In this document: in pieces, positions 35,600 to 49,400 of the stretch
Position numbering within the stretch: position 1 is the stretch's first letter
How the letters are laid out: each line of letters starts with the position of its first letter
NCBI GenBank assembly: GCA_947683425.1
Contig: CANTUQ010000109.1
Span: 774,501-838,500 of the forward strand
From: Excoecaria cochinchinensis
Lineage: Eukaryota > Streptophyta > Magnoliopsida > Malpighiales > Euphorbiaceae
Direction: 5' to 3'
DNA length: 64,000 nt
Translations under genes and position numbers: made by a program
Notes under the pieces: generated by a model
Seen by the model: only the letters and a program-made list of their open reading frames with translations
Database searches by the model: none
Told to the model about the DNA's origin: nothing

Positions 35600-38500
35600 T
35601 CTTGGGTTGCTTGTCTTGATTGATGGATGGAATGATGTCGCCACTCGGATTCTACCGGTGTCCGTGTCGAGTCTCTTTTTCTGCAAGACTTAGAAAGGCA
35701 AATATGCATAAAAAATTGTGAGCATGCACGTGAGATGCGTATGTATGCAACAATGCAGTATAAAAATTCATCTAATTGGATTTGGAGGCGACAGCTGATT
35801 TGATTGCAATTTGCAGTAAGATCAGTGCCTTCTGGAATTGCCTTTGAATTTCATGCTCTTTGGGGATCATGAGGTTCTCGTCCTAAACCTGTAGTCATTA
35901 TTTTAAGGTAGTGCTTCCCTTGTGGATTTTTACACTAGCTTTTCTTAGCGGGAAATGCGTCCTTTCGGATTTTCACATAACCCTGTGCCTTATTTTTGCC
36001 TGGAATGGATCCAACCCAATCCAGCGGCTCTTTTTTTTTTTCTTTTTTTCTTCTTTTTTCTTTTTTTTTCTTTTGCTTCTTTTTTTATTTTTTTTTAGGA
36101 CAGACTGCCTGTTTTCAGGTTTTCACCCTGTCCTTTGGCCTAACTTTTGCTTAGAGCGCCAATTACGGTTTTCATCTCTAACGGCCTTTTTTTTCTTTTT
36201 TCTTTTTTTTCTTTTTCTTCTTCTTTTTTTCTTTTTTTTTTGTACATCAGATGAACTATTCTGATTACATCAATACCATTGCATAAATGCACATATTTTA
36301 ATTTGATTTCATAATATATGATCATTATTTGGCATTAATCTCAAGATACAAAACCTCATCCAATCTCGGGATGGATCTTGAAAGCATCAAACTCCTGTTA
36401 TCAATCAGCTCTCTTTTTGATTCTCATGATTGAATATTTTCTCTCTGCTCTCATTTAATCTTTTGAATGCAAATTCTAGAAGCAACGTTGGAGACGAGAC
36501 TTAACTCGAATGCATGAATGCACTCATGGCTTCTCGCTTGAGGCTCAAGAAACACCATAGGCCTCTTCTTACGTACCAAACCTTTTTAGAAGGTCATCTC
36601 CGCTAATTGGATAAGACTGAACCCAGAATCAAAAGGTCTTACTTTGGTTGTAATGTGAGGCTTAGGTAGATGGCTGTCAAAAAAAGATCAGGTCAATAGA
36701 GAAAAATGGCCGCGATATTCACTCGACTGATGGATGAACCGTTCTTGGCTCAAAAGTATTCTTGAATTTGGACTCGATAACATTCTAGCTCCTTGAGATC
36801 AGAAGGGCAATCGTTGAAACTAGTCAATTGGTCACCATTTTAAGCTCTCTTTTTGATTCTTCTTTTTTTTTTCTTTTCTTTGCTTCTTCTTTCTTTTTTT
36901 TTCTTTCATTTTTTCTTTTTTGATTTTTGATTTTTCTTTTTCTTTTTCTTCTTTTTGCTTTCGCTTTTTTTTTTTTGAGCTCATACCTTTCATGCATGAC
37001 TAAACCCTCTTTCCAAAGTCTGAACTTGCTCTTATCAAGGCAATTTTTTTAATAGTCCAAAGAATTGTTCAAATGTACATCCATCAGTTTTAGAGCGGCC
37101 ACTCTTCTAAGGGGAAGCCAAAATCATTTTAGGCGAGGGGGTAGTTTTAATGTGTGTAACAACAAAATTAGTACGCATTCAGCATACCTGCATAAAGGCT
37201 CAAGGGGCTAGCAAGCGATTGCAAAACAAGGGTAGGAAATTGTAATTTAGAGAGCTATATAAAGAATGATGCCTAAATCATTTTCCAGGTTCTATCTTAT
37301 CCAGAGATCACTTCGACAGGTAATCAGAAAGGTTCTAGTGCTCTTAGTGAGTTTTCATCCAATCTCCTAATTGCAACTAGTTTTTTCTTTCTTATTTTTA
37401 TTTTCTCTCTGACTCTCTCTCTCTTCAGGAGTTATATCAGATGCCATCAAGATTTTATTTGGATTTTCCAAAATTCCAAGATTAAATGCAGTAGTATTAA
37501 TTGAATTAATGCCAAAATGAATGAATATATCACGATCATAAGAAATGAAATCATTAGAAATAATATACAAGTACGCAAAAATATTGTTCATCTGTCATCA
37601 GCTTTTATTTCCCCTTCTTCTCTGGGTCAACAATTTCTTTATTGTTGATAAGATCTTGAATTCAGTCCCTCAGAATTTGGCATTGATCCGCTAACTGGCC
37701 AATGTTGGTGGAAAGCACAAAATTGCTCCATTTTATGAATAGCTTCCCCTTGGTTTAAGGCAGACTTAGCCGACAATGGATGTAATTTTCCCTTTTGAAG
37801 CCTCTTTTTCTTCTACCCTGGGTGCTCTAACCCTCACGGCTTGATAGACTTTTGGCTCATCTTTCTCCTCCATCATAAATCATCATTGGGATTGGGAGTC
37901 CTTTTCCCTTCTTGGCTTAATGGGTGCAACAGCTCCATGCTTATTGACAGGTTGACAGTGGCATTGCCAATAAAAAGAGCCTCTCCACCAGCAGGTGGTT
38001 CGGCTTGCCCCCAGCATGGGCTATTGGTTGTTGTGGATCAACAAATGGTTGTGGAATAGTAGGTACTCGTGAATCATGCGGATGAGGTACTAGATGCTAA
38101 GAGTGTCTCAAGATCCCAATCAAGCACTAATTCGAGCAATCCAAAGGGCGAGTCCTTTCTTACTAATCAACCGTCAGAACCTCTAGTCCACTTGGACGAA
38201 TCTATGATGGCTGAAAATTAAAATTGTTAGAATGATGCGTGTATGGCAATATACAATGCATGATCGTGAATTATGCAGATGGAGTGAAGAAATCAATAAA
38301 TTGCAATTATGCGATGCAATGCATGAAAATAAATATACACGTGATGGTATTTGCATGTGAAAAACAATATACAGGCAAAAGGATATATACACAATATGAA
38401 ATGTATTTTTTATTATTTATTTACTTATTCATTATATTTTTTAACATGAATGACATGTGGTGTATGTACATGTTGTGCAGCATTCACAGCCACATGCAAG

Positions 38501-39180
38501 CAGTTAGATCCTTCCAACCTTATTTCTCCCACACATGGGGTCGTGCGGTCTCTTTCCTAGGTGAGCTTTATCCTAGGGTTAACAGGGAACCCAATGGACG
38601 CGTATAGTGCGCGATGAAAAATCGGCAGTGTAACAACTCTTAATTTAAAGCACATGTGCATGGATGTTTGGCCATTATATATTTAAACAATTCGATTAAA
38701 TCAAGATAAGCCCATCGGGGCATGAAAGCCTTTGATGAAAATCATCTGATTCAATTGATTTTGTTCAGTATATGACGGCCCAAATAGCAAGCACGATATT
38801 ATGGTACATGTCGCCTAGTGCAGATTTCTATTGCCATTACATGGGCTTCGGTCAAAAGGTGGTGTTACTTTAGGGCTACCCAAGCATGATCCCTGCCGAC
38901 GGGTCTAGCTCATCACGAGCATAACGACCGATCGGGTCACCATTTGATATACCTTGATGGTACGAGGCTTGGGCTGGTGATTATCCTTAACACTTCCCCA
39001 AATTGAGTGAAAATGAGGACGTGCTTCAGGAACGCACCAGGGCTAATAGAGGAACCAAACTAGCATATTCTAAAGCTCTAATGAGATGTAATGCAAATGA
39101 GAGAAAGCGAATTTATGAATTAAATTTTAACCATAAATGTTAAACGAGATATTTTCAAATTGAAATCTCAAACCATATCG
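35600..39180. other. Interior of the LTR element without intact genes
   Basis: Polypyrimidine tracts (36020-36080, 36185-36245, 36860-36990) and mixed sequence. Apart from the gag trace, no protein domain was recognised on either strand. Confidence 0.55.
37590..37750 (-). pseudogene. Trace of a gag C-terminus
   Basis: On the - strand, FCAFHQH is followed, after a frameshift, by GQLADQCQILRD, a stop, then IQDLINNKEIVDP. Gypsy Gag proteins of this lineage have a comparable YC.FH...GH....C..LRD.IQDLI block. It is short and broken. Upstream (37800-38060, - strand) is a Pro/Gln-rich stretch that could be more gag. No pol domain was found. Confidence 0.5.
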
Positions 39181-39198
39181 TCCCCAGTGGAGTCGCCA
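39181..39198 (-). other. Primer binding site of the LTR element
   Basis: TGGCGACTCCACTGGGGA on the - strand, one base after the 5' LTR. It has the TGG start expected for pairing with a tRNA CCA end and matches the motif I know from Ogre/Tat lineages. It fixes the element's orientation. Confidence 0.85.
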
Positions 39199-39199
39199 C

Positions 39200-41549
39200 T
39201 GTGACGCGCGCCGGATCCCCGCGGCCGCCCATTCTGACCGCCCGCTCGAGGGCGATCGGGCAATTGTGGGTCCGTTGACAGCTTGCAATAAATCGCAAGT
39301 GCGTCTATGTTGGGCAACAAAGAGGTTTCATGGAGTCGCCACCCAATAGAACATTGGGAAAGTTTTTCTCGCCTCGGAGAGCCTAAGACTGCGCTTGGTA
39401 TCCATTTTGGGCCAGCCAAAGGGATCATGGAAGGTGAACTCCTCACCCTAAGGAGCCTAGGATTAGCGCTAAAGTCTCGTGACTCAAGAAGTATCTTGAA
39501 GGATGACCTCTAACCTCTTGAGCCCAAAGACCAGAGCTGGGTCCGGGATTTCTCATCTATTTCTACCTCGATTATTTTATGATTAAATTTTAATTATCAT
39601 TGATTCGCTCTCTCTCCACACGATGCAATTTAAATTAAGGCGCATTCATCCATTTAAGAGCATAAAATAAAATAGCATTAAAGCATGAAATAAATTTACA
39701 ATAATACTAAGGGCAGAATACAACCCTCGTTTGTAAATGTGCGATACATGCATAAAACGGGTTATTCATTAACAATGAGGACATTGGTCCTCGCATGCGT
39801 TCATTATGGAAAACAATTTTTGTGTGATGATTTTTATTGGGTAAAATAGGACATTGGTCCAGTTTTATTTAGCAAACATTCTTTTTAGTAGAAATCATTT
39901 GTGTGGTGGTTCTTCTAAGCACGGTCGAAAATCATTTTATTATTACAGACCTCAGATAAATAAAATAGAATGAAATAAAATTACATATTTCTAAATAAAT
40001 AAGTAAATGAATACATAAATAATTGCATAAATAAATAACAATAATAATAACAATAATCAATAATGATAATAATAATAATAATAATGATAATAATAATAAT
40101 AATATTAAAACATAAAATTAAATAATCACAAATCAATTAAATAATAACATTAACATAATAATAATAATAGTAATAATATTAAATAATAATTATAATTATA
40201 ATTATAATAATAATATTAAATAAATAATAACAATAATAAATAATAATAATAAATCAGAATAATGAATAAATATAATAATAATATTATAATAATAATAAAT
40301 CAGAAATTAATTAAATAAATATAATAATAATAATAATATAAATAATAATAAATATATTAATAATAATAATATAAAATGAGAGAGAGAGAGTACCGGAGGG
40401 CCGCCGGAGCTTCGCCAGAGCGGCGGTTGACGACACCTCCATCGCCACCTCGTAGATCGCGTCGTCGGGAGTCTGGCACCGGTGGCCACGCGCCTGCACG
40501 TCGCCGGATCTGGCCGGAAATCGCGTCGGAGCATCCTTGCATCACTTCCGCCGTTCTCCTCCGATCTGATCTTCCCCGGCGAGTGGCGGTGGCGGTCGAC
40601 CACCGAAAGATGCGCCCCGATGCCCTGATGGCAGCACCGCCGCGCGTAGCTTCCCTCTCCGTCGCAGGTGGCCGGCGCTGCCTCTCTTTCTCCTTCCTCT
40701 TTTCTCCTTTGCGTCGTCTCTATTCCTCCCCGCCGATCTCCTCCACGCCGGCCCTGATGGCTGATCGGAGACCGTCTTTCGGTGCGCCGGGGTCTGCTCT
40801 CCACCGTGGCGGGGCGCGTGCGGCGATCGGTGGCCGGAGCTGGCCGGCGGAGGCCTCGCCTCCTCTCTCTCTCTTTTCTTCCTCTTTCCCCTAGTTCCGG
40901 CGTCGTTCTCCCTTGGCTGGTCCCTGGTCTGCTCCTCTCTTCTCTCTTTCTTTTCTTTTCCTTTCTTTTTCCTTTCCTTTTCTTTTCTTTTTCTTTCTCT
41001 CTTCCTTGGCTCTTTCTTTCTCTTCTCTCTTGATCTGCCGAGCCCCTCAATTTTGCTCATCTTCTTCTTTTTATTCCCTCAAATTAGGGTTAAAGGGCAC
41101 AATGGTCATTTCCTCCATAATTCCCTCCTTTTTTAACTTTAATTAATCTAACTTAATTCAAATAACACACATTACTAATTAATCAAATATTATATATCAA
41201 TCACACATTACACATTAATATATTTAATTTAAACATTACAATAATTAAACATTACATATATTACACATTAATATAATCAATTAAACATTGCACCAATTAA
41301 TCAATTTAAATTATCATATATATATATATATATATATATTTTATCTAATTAATTACACACTTTAAACTTTAATTTTACATACACTTTAATCGCACAATAA
41401 TATTAATTACTCAAGTAACTAACAACATTAACTGATTAATTTTTAATTTCACACACACATATTTATATTTTTTTTTCGGAGGGAATAATCAAGGATAAAA
41501 AAAATCACCATTGACATTTTATGCCGGGGTTCGGGACTCGGTGTCTACA
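39200..41549 (-). repeat. 5' LTR of the Ogre/Tat-like element
   Basis: Read from 41549 downward. It contains a (TA)n run (about 41318-41340), a purine/pyrimidine-rich tract with a GC-rich island (40380-41060), and a long AAT/ATA-rich microsatellite zone (40020-40375). It terminates in a GC-rich block with GGATCC, GCGGCCGC and CTCGAG. Confidence 0.93.
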
Positions 41550-41879
41550 AAATATTTTAAGGACTGACCAAATATTGGTCGCTAAAAATTATTAAGGACC
41601 GGTTTTTCCATCTTTATTAAAATATAACAACTGGTTAACCAAGTTATTAGGGACCAAAAATTTGGTCCTTAAAAACTTTTAATGACCAAAAAAAACCTAT
41701 TCCTAAAAAGTATTAAAGACCAGAATTCCCATCCTCAACAATATTAAAATCATAATAATGGTGAAAAAAATTCTCATCCTTAAAAATAATATCCATTTGA
41801 ATATATATTATATTAAGAACCATAAAATTAATTCCTAAAAACATAATATAAAGCAGAAATTAATATGGTCCCTAAGAAT

Positions 41880-43952
41880 AATTAGACCATATTTTTACCC
41901 TGTACATACAATAAATGAATACAAAATAAATAATATCATACTTTTATAGAAAATTTGTAATTCATTACAAATATAGAATTAGCATTCAAAAAAGATATGT
42001 ATTTTTATACAGCCCCATTCTAAGAAAAAACAAAAAATCTCTATCTAGCCAACATTTCAATGTTTCTTCAAGTCTTCACAGTTAATGTTTATCATTCAGT
42101 ATTTTGTTCATACTAAAAACTGCAAAAAATAAATAAATAAATAAAAATGATTATGTCAAAAAAAATATATAGATGTGCTATAAATAATTGACTGAAACTA
42201 TAAGTGATTTAAGGACAAACCTAAAAAAAAATTCTAATTCCATCAAGTTTAACTGTATTCACTTCAAAAACTCAGCATATCAACCTCAAAAAATTGTAAT
42301 TCCACCAAGTATAGCTATATACACTTCAAAAAGTCAGCATATATGATAGGGGCTGCAAGATACGAGAGCATAAATTAGTTTGTAGGAATTATATACATAA
42401 AAAAATTAATTACCTTTTGAGCAATCATCAAAATTCTAATTATAAATTTTTTCAAACATTATAATTTTTTTAGTAGCTGTCCCTAAATACAATAACTAAA
42501 TTTCTAATTATAAATTTGAAAATTATCACTGCAAGTATGCAATTGATAAATCACTGGCAATTAGCATCAAATTATATAAATCTTAAAGAACCAAACTAAG
42601 AGAATGTCAAACAACATGATCCTAATTAGATAAACTCTAACTGGAAAATATAAAGATAAACTCTAATTAGAAATATAAAATAGAATCCTAATCAAACTAG
42701 GAAATATAAATTTTAATAAGGAAATACAGAGGATTTCAATCTTAGCTAGAAAATCCAACAGCTTCTCTTATTCAAGATAGCAAATTAAGCTTAAGCTGGT
42801 TCCACCATATTGCAAACATACTAACTTCGGGGTGGCTTCTTCCAAACCACTCACAAGTAGCTGAGCTCTTAAGACAAAAATCATACTAAGATTCCCACCG
42901 TAGCTAGTTAGCATGGTTTCTGCTATATGATTGTGCCTGATAAGATGCAACATGCAGTCATCTTGAAACTAAAATCACAGATTATAAAAATTATTCACGT
43001 AAATATTTTTGTCATCTTTGCATGCCTAGTGGCAACACAGAAAACTATGGGTGCATATTTTCTGTTTGAAGTTAACAAATTAGGCTTCACTGAACAAGAA
43101 CAAAGCACATAACTTGTTCAGTAATGCCCAGCCACGCATTAGTGAATAAAAATAACAAGAATAATCAAGCTTGAAAGTTAGTGAAATCATGGTGTACAAT
43201 CTAAATTGAATGCCGTCGCATATAACTATCTTTTCAAAAGCCATAGCACTCAAAAGACCGATCATAAATTATAAATTTTTTGTCTTAGACACTAGCTGCA
43301 GCTGAATCTCATTTTCTTAGCATTTAAGATAAAGAACATAACTTAAATATGCAGGGCAAATTGAGAAATGAAGGGCACCAATTTTGGATTTTAACTTCAT
43401 TCAAGTAATTATCAGAAGTTCGGCATAGAGTTTTTTCTAATCATGCATACTCACATCTATCAACCAAAAATAAGCTTTGCTACCTCCAAAATAATGTGAA
43501 ATAACATTCATGATTGCCAAATCTTCAATCAAACATTCATATATAGCTTTTTCTCCTTCATATTATGGTATTAAGTTAATTAATTAACTAAGATTTGATT
43601 TGGTAGTTGGCACAAATCAAGAATTATCATACAACTTATAAAGCCAACATCAAGAATTATCAGTTCAGGAGTGTCAAAACAGTTCTCTCCTAGCCAACAT
43701 CAAACTTAAAATCCTACTTTTACAAATAAAAATCTTGGTTCCACAAAATAAAACAAAATAGCAAGCATACGATTCTAAAATTCCCTATCAACATGCAAAA
43801 TCCCACACAACAAATTCTGAATAATAAAAATTCGAGTTTTATTCTTCTATATAACTAAAAATGCAAGAGTTGATAAATTCCTAACCTGTAAATATATTTT
43901 TAATATACTAGTCACTCCCTTGAAAAGGTGTTGATGGAGGCTGGACATTGGA
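41880..43952. other. 3' non-coding part of CACTA-5
   Basis: About 2 kb beyond the second gene's stop codon. It is A/T-rich with no further gene. Probably the 3' untranslated region and spacer before the subterminal repeats. Confidence 0.5.
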
Positions 43953-46324
43953 TTATTGAGCTAGCAAACATTCTCTTAATTGTCTAAGTTCATTCACTTG
44001 AGATTCCACAGCAGATAAGCGATCCTTTAATGCCTGATTTTCTTGTTGGGTTTCTTGTAGTGCAGATAACAGTTCACCTTTAGAGGAACTGCTGCCTTTC
44101 AAGTCTTTTGCCTTAACCCCACCGCCAAGAACAACCACTTTACTATGAGTTTGAGGTCCGAAACATCTTTCTACTATCTCTATGTTAGAAAGAGATGGCT
44201 CTGACTGCTCCAATTCTAGGATTTCAGTCTATAAAAATATGTAACAGGACAATTAAATAATTATTTGTCAAAAAAATTAAAAATTAAAAAACCCAACACA
44301 AGCATATCTTTATACATACATGTTTTTCAATTGCTTCAGGTTCAAGAAGTGTGCCATCCTTCTTCTTTCGAGACTCGAAGAAAATTGTTGCTAAGTTTGG
44401 TGGGTTGCCATCTTTCCCTCCCTTCACATTAAATTCAAAAGGTTAATCACCCCAATAGTAAGCAAAAAGGATTCATAATATGAAAAGGTAAAAGAATAGT
44501 TTATAACATATAAAATTTTTCTTGCAGGACCTGTTGATAAATAAATTCCCTGATAGGCCTGCTACCAATGTGATGAGGCATGGTAAGTTTAGCCCTATTT
44601 GTTGCATTCCTTTCACTTGCTGCCTACATTAGTGTGAAAATATAAAATTTGAATACCATAAATATTTCCAATTGTAAAGATAATAAATAAAAAAATAAAA
44701 TTTTACAACTGTTTTCTATGTCAAACCTTAAATTCTTTAGAAAAAAAATGTTCTTTAACAAGCCACACCCATTGCTTTTTGTCTACCATCTTTGGTGCAT
44801 TCCTAAGAGCCTCATGCATTGGCTTACCACGAACGTACATAGCATACAGATTTCCCCTCCATTTGTTCCACAACTCATTCATCCATTCCAAAATATGTTC
44901 ACGGTGAAAATTCATATCATCATTCTCAAATTTATCCTACAATAAAATTAAGAAATCAATTCAGTTTTTTAATGCTCAAGTATATCATTTAGATACCAAT
45001 ACCACCAAAAATTCAACCTAAAAACATAAATTAAAATAATAAATCAAATCCATTTTAGAATTGAAAAAATGAAAAAGTAAAAAGGGAAATCACATATTAG
45101 TATTTTGACTTTAAGTAATAACTTAATTGCAAAAAATAATTGATATATTTACCACAACAGAGGCCCACATGTGCTCGATCTTTTCTTTGGGAATCTTTTT
45201 CCATGATGATACCCCAAGCGGACATTTATTACGATCACGAATAATTTTTCCTAAATGTCTTGCGAATAGTGCATGATTCTTCCCAACAGTTCGATTATTA
45301 AAAAAGGTCACTTTCAGCTTCTGTCCTACTTCAAGTGCTGCAACTTCTTTGCACTTGTTTTGTCCTCGCACTTTTTTCACCTTTTGTGTAGAAACTTGAC
45401 CTATATATGTCCAAATAAGCAAATCCATACGTAGTGGACAAAAAAAAATGAAATGAAAATCAAATATTGGACATATTTTAATAACTTATTTCATACCCAA
45501 TAATGTAGCAGCATGTACTAATCTGGATGATTATAATCTCATTTTATTAAACACTATGTGGACATCCTTTGCACGCAGTAAGAAGTAATAACAAGACAAC
45601 AATAAGGTGATGCATGAAATCATAGATTCACCAATGCCTTCTCTTTCCTGGATTTTTCTTTCAAAAAGTCTATATGCCAACAAATAATTTAATCCTATCC
45701 TTATCATGGTATTAGTAGCAAAAAAGAAATACCTTCGTATTAAAATCATTTATTAAATATTACTTATTGGATAGATTTTAATAACTTATTTCATACCCAA
45801 TAATGTTGCAGTAGGTACTAAAAAAACAGAAGTAAAATAACTTAGAAAATCAGCTAACCTGTTTCTGCTCTTTGGCTATCATGCATCACATGATCAGTTT
45901 TTGCTCCTAGGTTGTTTTGTGTCTCTTAATGGTTGTCTTGAGACAATTGATCAGCGTGTACTCTTAAATTGCCTAACATCTCTTGATGGCTGTCTTGCAT
46001 CAACTAATTATCTTGTATTCCTTCCTTGTCTTGTGTCCCAAGATCAGCTTGATGCATATGAATTTCATCTTCAATATTGTCTTGCACACATTCTTGATCA
46101 AGTATAAAAGGGTTATTTTTGGATGGTGGAATTCCATATTCAATAAAAGGAACACGGCCTGATTTAGCACCAACAATATTGTTTTTTCTAAATGTCCCTT
46201 TTGAGCATAAAGATCTCAACCCTTGTCCCCGTCCCCGTCCTAAAGCACCAGGTAGAAGAAATGCATGTTTGGTAGACTTTGAATTTGATGCCATCCCATT
46301 TCCAGTTGTTGACTTCATATTCAA
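43953..46324 (-). pseudogene. CACTA-5 second gene (Transposase_24-type), with two stops
   Basis: Six exon blocks on the - strand: 46324 to about 45862 (Met start, GALGRGRGQGLRSL, acidic/Gln-rich tail); about 45404-45154 (GQVSTQKVKKVRGQNK ... NRTVGKNH, WKKIPKEKIEHMWASVV); 44939-44721 (WMNELWNKWRGNLYAMYV, KMVDKKQWVWLVKEHF); about 44623-44530 (ERNATNRAKLTMPHHIGSRP); 44424-44322 (GNPPNLATIFFESRKKKDG); and 44231-43953, ending in a Gln/Leu coiled coil (ETQQENQALKDRLSAVE). The layout fits the second protein of plant En/Spm elements, thought to bind subterminal repeats. Stops at 46004 (TAG) and near 45930 (TAA) interrupt the first exon; the other exons are open. If translation or splicing avoided the first exon, the rest could still be made. 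Confidence 0.75.
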
Positions 46325-46427
46325 TCTAAAAAAATAAGTGAAAAATAGAAGGAAATCATGATAAGTGAATAAGGATTGATTGAGGGGACAGATTGAATAA
46401 GAAATTAAAACATTGTGTCATGGATTT

Positions 46428-49400
46428 TCATAATCTGAATATACAGCAAAAATTATAATAATGGTTACCACTACCTCCATCAATTCTTTTTCTTTTAAAT
46501 TGAGTTGTATTTTCTACTTCATCGATACCATCATCCTTTGTTTGCATGATCTCATAGGAATCACGTGGTTGCACCTTTCTCACCACACGCCAGCCTTTAT
46601 TGACATTATCATTAGCATAAAATACCTGTGAGGCTTGTTCCACTAATACAAAAGGCTCATTTGTTTTTAAAAATCGCCCCCAATTAACACTTATAATGTC
46701 ATATTCATCTCTTTTAATTCCTTTTATTTCATCATATACATCAAACCATTTACATTGAAACAAAACAACTCTTCTACACATGAGAAACTGTAATTCAATG
46801 ATATCAGTTAGAACTCCATAGTAATCAATGTTCCCACTTTCTTTGTCATTCTCACCAACTACTACAACTCCACAATTTTGGGTTCTTAAACCATTATCAT
46901 ATTCTTCAACATGAAACCTATATCCATTCACAATGTATCCATTGAAATGAGAGGCATATTGGGTAGGACCAAGTGACAGGGAGAGCAAATCTTCCGTTGT
47001 TCGACTACCAGTCTCTTCATGCAATTCTGTAGCCTATAACAATTATCTTAAATACATTAAAAGGATCACTAAAACACCTAATTCACATATTAAAATCTAC
47101 TTGGTACTTACCTTAACTTTAAACCATTCAATGAATTGTTTATTCCATTCCGCATCAGAAAGGTATTCAAAAGTATCAACATGAATTTTTGAAAAATCTC
47201 TAACAAATTAAGGCAAATCACACGTCATGTAAAGCTAAAAATAATCAAAAAGAAAGTTAAATCATTAATGAATAAAACAAATAAATGCATACTCTAAAAA
47301 TGGTAGAACTTCATCGCAATTCTTCAAAATATATATATGCGCCTGATCCCATTCATTAGCTTGCATATCAAAATGCTTTCTAGCTCCCAAGACTCTTCCA
47401 GGTTGATTAAATAAAGATAAACCTCCATCATAATACTTTTCACCACCATCATAATTTCGTTCAGGTCGATTGAACTTTGTATCCATTTTATGTAAATATC
47501 TTGAACATAAGGTCATACATTCGTTGGCAATGTAACCCTTTGCAATAGAACCCTCTGGACATGCCCTATTACCAATGAGAGATTTTAAAAAATGCAACCA
47601 TCGCTCCACAGGATACATCCACCGATAATGAACAGGGCCACCAATCTTTGCTTCATTAGCTAAATGGATAGGCAAGTGCACCATGACATCAAAAAATGAA
47701 GGAGGGAAGACCTTTTCTAACTTGCAAAGAGTTATAAGAATTTGTGCTTCAATTTGTTCTAAAGCATCCATACTTAACACCTTTGCCCCAAGCATATTAA
47801 AAAAATAAGACAATTCAATAAGTGGCTCACACACTGATTTACACATCATACCACGTAGGGCAACAGGGAGCAAATGTTGTAGAAGCACATGGCAATCATG
47901 ACTCTTTAAACCAGAAATCTTTTGGTCTTTAACATTTACACATTGAGAAATATTGGATGAAAATCCATCTGGGACCTTTAAATTCTTTAAGAAATGACAT
48001 AATTTGTGCTTCTCCTCATGTGACAATGTGTAAGGTGCAACAGGCAATTCATATTTATCTCCCTTTTTAATTGGGTGCAATTCCGGCCTAATATTCATTG
48101 CTTGCAAATCTAGTCGAGTTTTGATGGTGTCCTTCGTCTTTCCCTTCGTATTCAAGATTGTACCAAAGATATTATCACATATATTCTTCTCAATATGCAT
48201 CACATCTAAATTATGATGCAACAAGAGAGTTTTCCAATAAGGAAGATAAAAAAAATACTCTTTTTATTCCAATTATCATTTCGATCATAATGTGATATCT
48301 TAATTCTCTTCTTAGGATCCTTTGTCAGCTTCATTCCATCAAGGTCTTGTACTTGACCAAGTATCTCAACACCAGAACGCATTTTTGGAGATAACCTTCG
48401 CTCAATAGTGCCATCAAATGACTTTTTATCATTCCTCCATTTGTGATTAAGAGGAAGGTAACGTCGATGGCCTAAATAACATTGCTTCTTACCATTGGCT
48501 AATCGAATTGAGCAAGTATCTTTATTGCAACATGGACATGCCAATTTCCCTTTTGTACTCCATCCAGATAAATTTCCATATGCTGGAAAGTCATTGATGG
48601 TCCATAACAATGATGCATGCAACTTAAAATTCTTTCTAGTTGATGCATCATATGTCTCGATACCAATTTCCCATAACTCCTTTAACTCTTCTATTAATGG
48701 TTGAAGATAAACATCAATTGCATCTCCCGGACTATGTGGACCAGGAATAATCATTGACAAAATGAAATTTTCTTGTTTCATGCATAACCAAGGAGGTAAG
48801 TTATAAGGAATAAGTATCACTGGCCAAATGCTATGTGGAGACCTTGAGTTTCCAAATGGTTGAAATCCATCACTAGCAAGTCCAAGTCGAACATTACGAG
48901 GCTCAGTACCAAATGATGGGTGTAGTTCATCAAAAGACTTCCATGCCATTGAATCAGCCGGGTGCCTCATTAAACCATCATCTACTCTTTTATCTTGATG
49001 CCATCTCATTAAAGAAGAAGTCTTTGTAGACATAAATAACCTTTGAAGCCTAGGCTTTAGAGGGAAATAGCGTAAAGTCTTTGAAGGTTTTTTCTTACCA
49101 TTCTTATACTTAAGTTCTCCACTATCTTTCTTCATTTTCCATCTAGATGCACTGCAAACTTTACATGAGTCGAGGAATTTGTCTTCTTTCCAATACAACA
49201 TGCAATCATTTATGCAAGCATTAATTTTATTGTAAGATAGCCCGAGATCTCGAATAATCCTTTTTGTCTCATAATATGAATCTGGCAAATTGGATCCATT
49301 AGGCAACAACTCTTCCTTCAACATTTGTAGTAACATTGTAAATGACTCATTACTCCAATTACCAAGACTTTTAATGTGAAGTAATTTAATCAAAGTAGAA

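Larger units (their letters stand above)
32109..41549 (-). mobile_element. Ogre/Tat-like non-autonomous LTR retrotransposon
   Basis: Two LTRs of about 2.35 kb (32109-34476 and 39200-41549) flanked by the perfect duplication AAATA (32104-32108 and 41550-41554). On the - strand the LTR begins TGTAGACACCGAG and ends CGCGTCACA. One base inside is the primer binding site TGGCGACTCCACTGGGGA, of the tRNA-Arg-like type known from Ogre/Tat Ty3/gypsy elements. The polypurine tract AAAATTGGGGGCAA precedes the other LTR. The 4.7-kb interior has only a trace of gag and no reverse transcriptase, integrase or protease, so it is a large non-autonomous derivative. My hand comparison of the LTRs gives roughly 25 substitutions plus microsatellite length changes, about 1%, hence a recent insertion. 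Confidence 0.93.

Noticed and set aside
36011..36264. Phe/Leu-rich open frame suggesting membrane segments
   Set aside because: Produced by polypyrimidine tracts in the retrotransposon interior. No coherent flanking coding signal.
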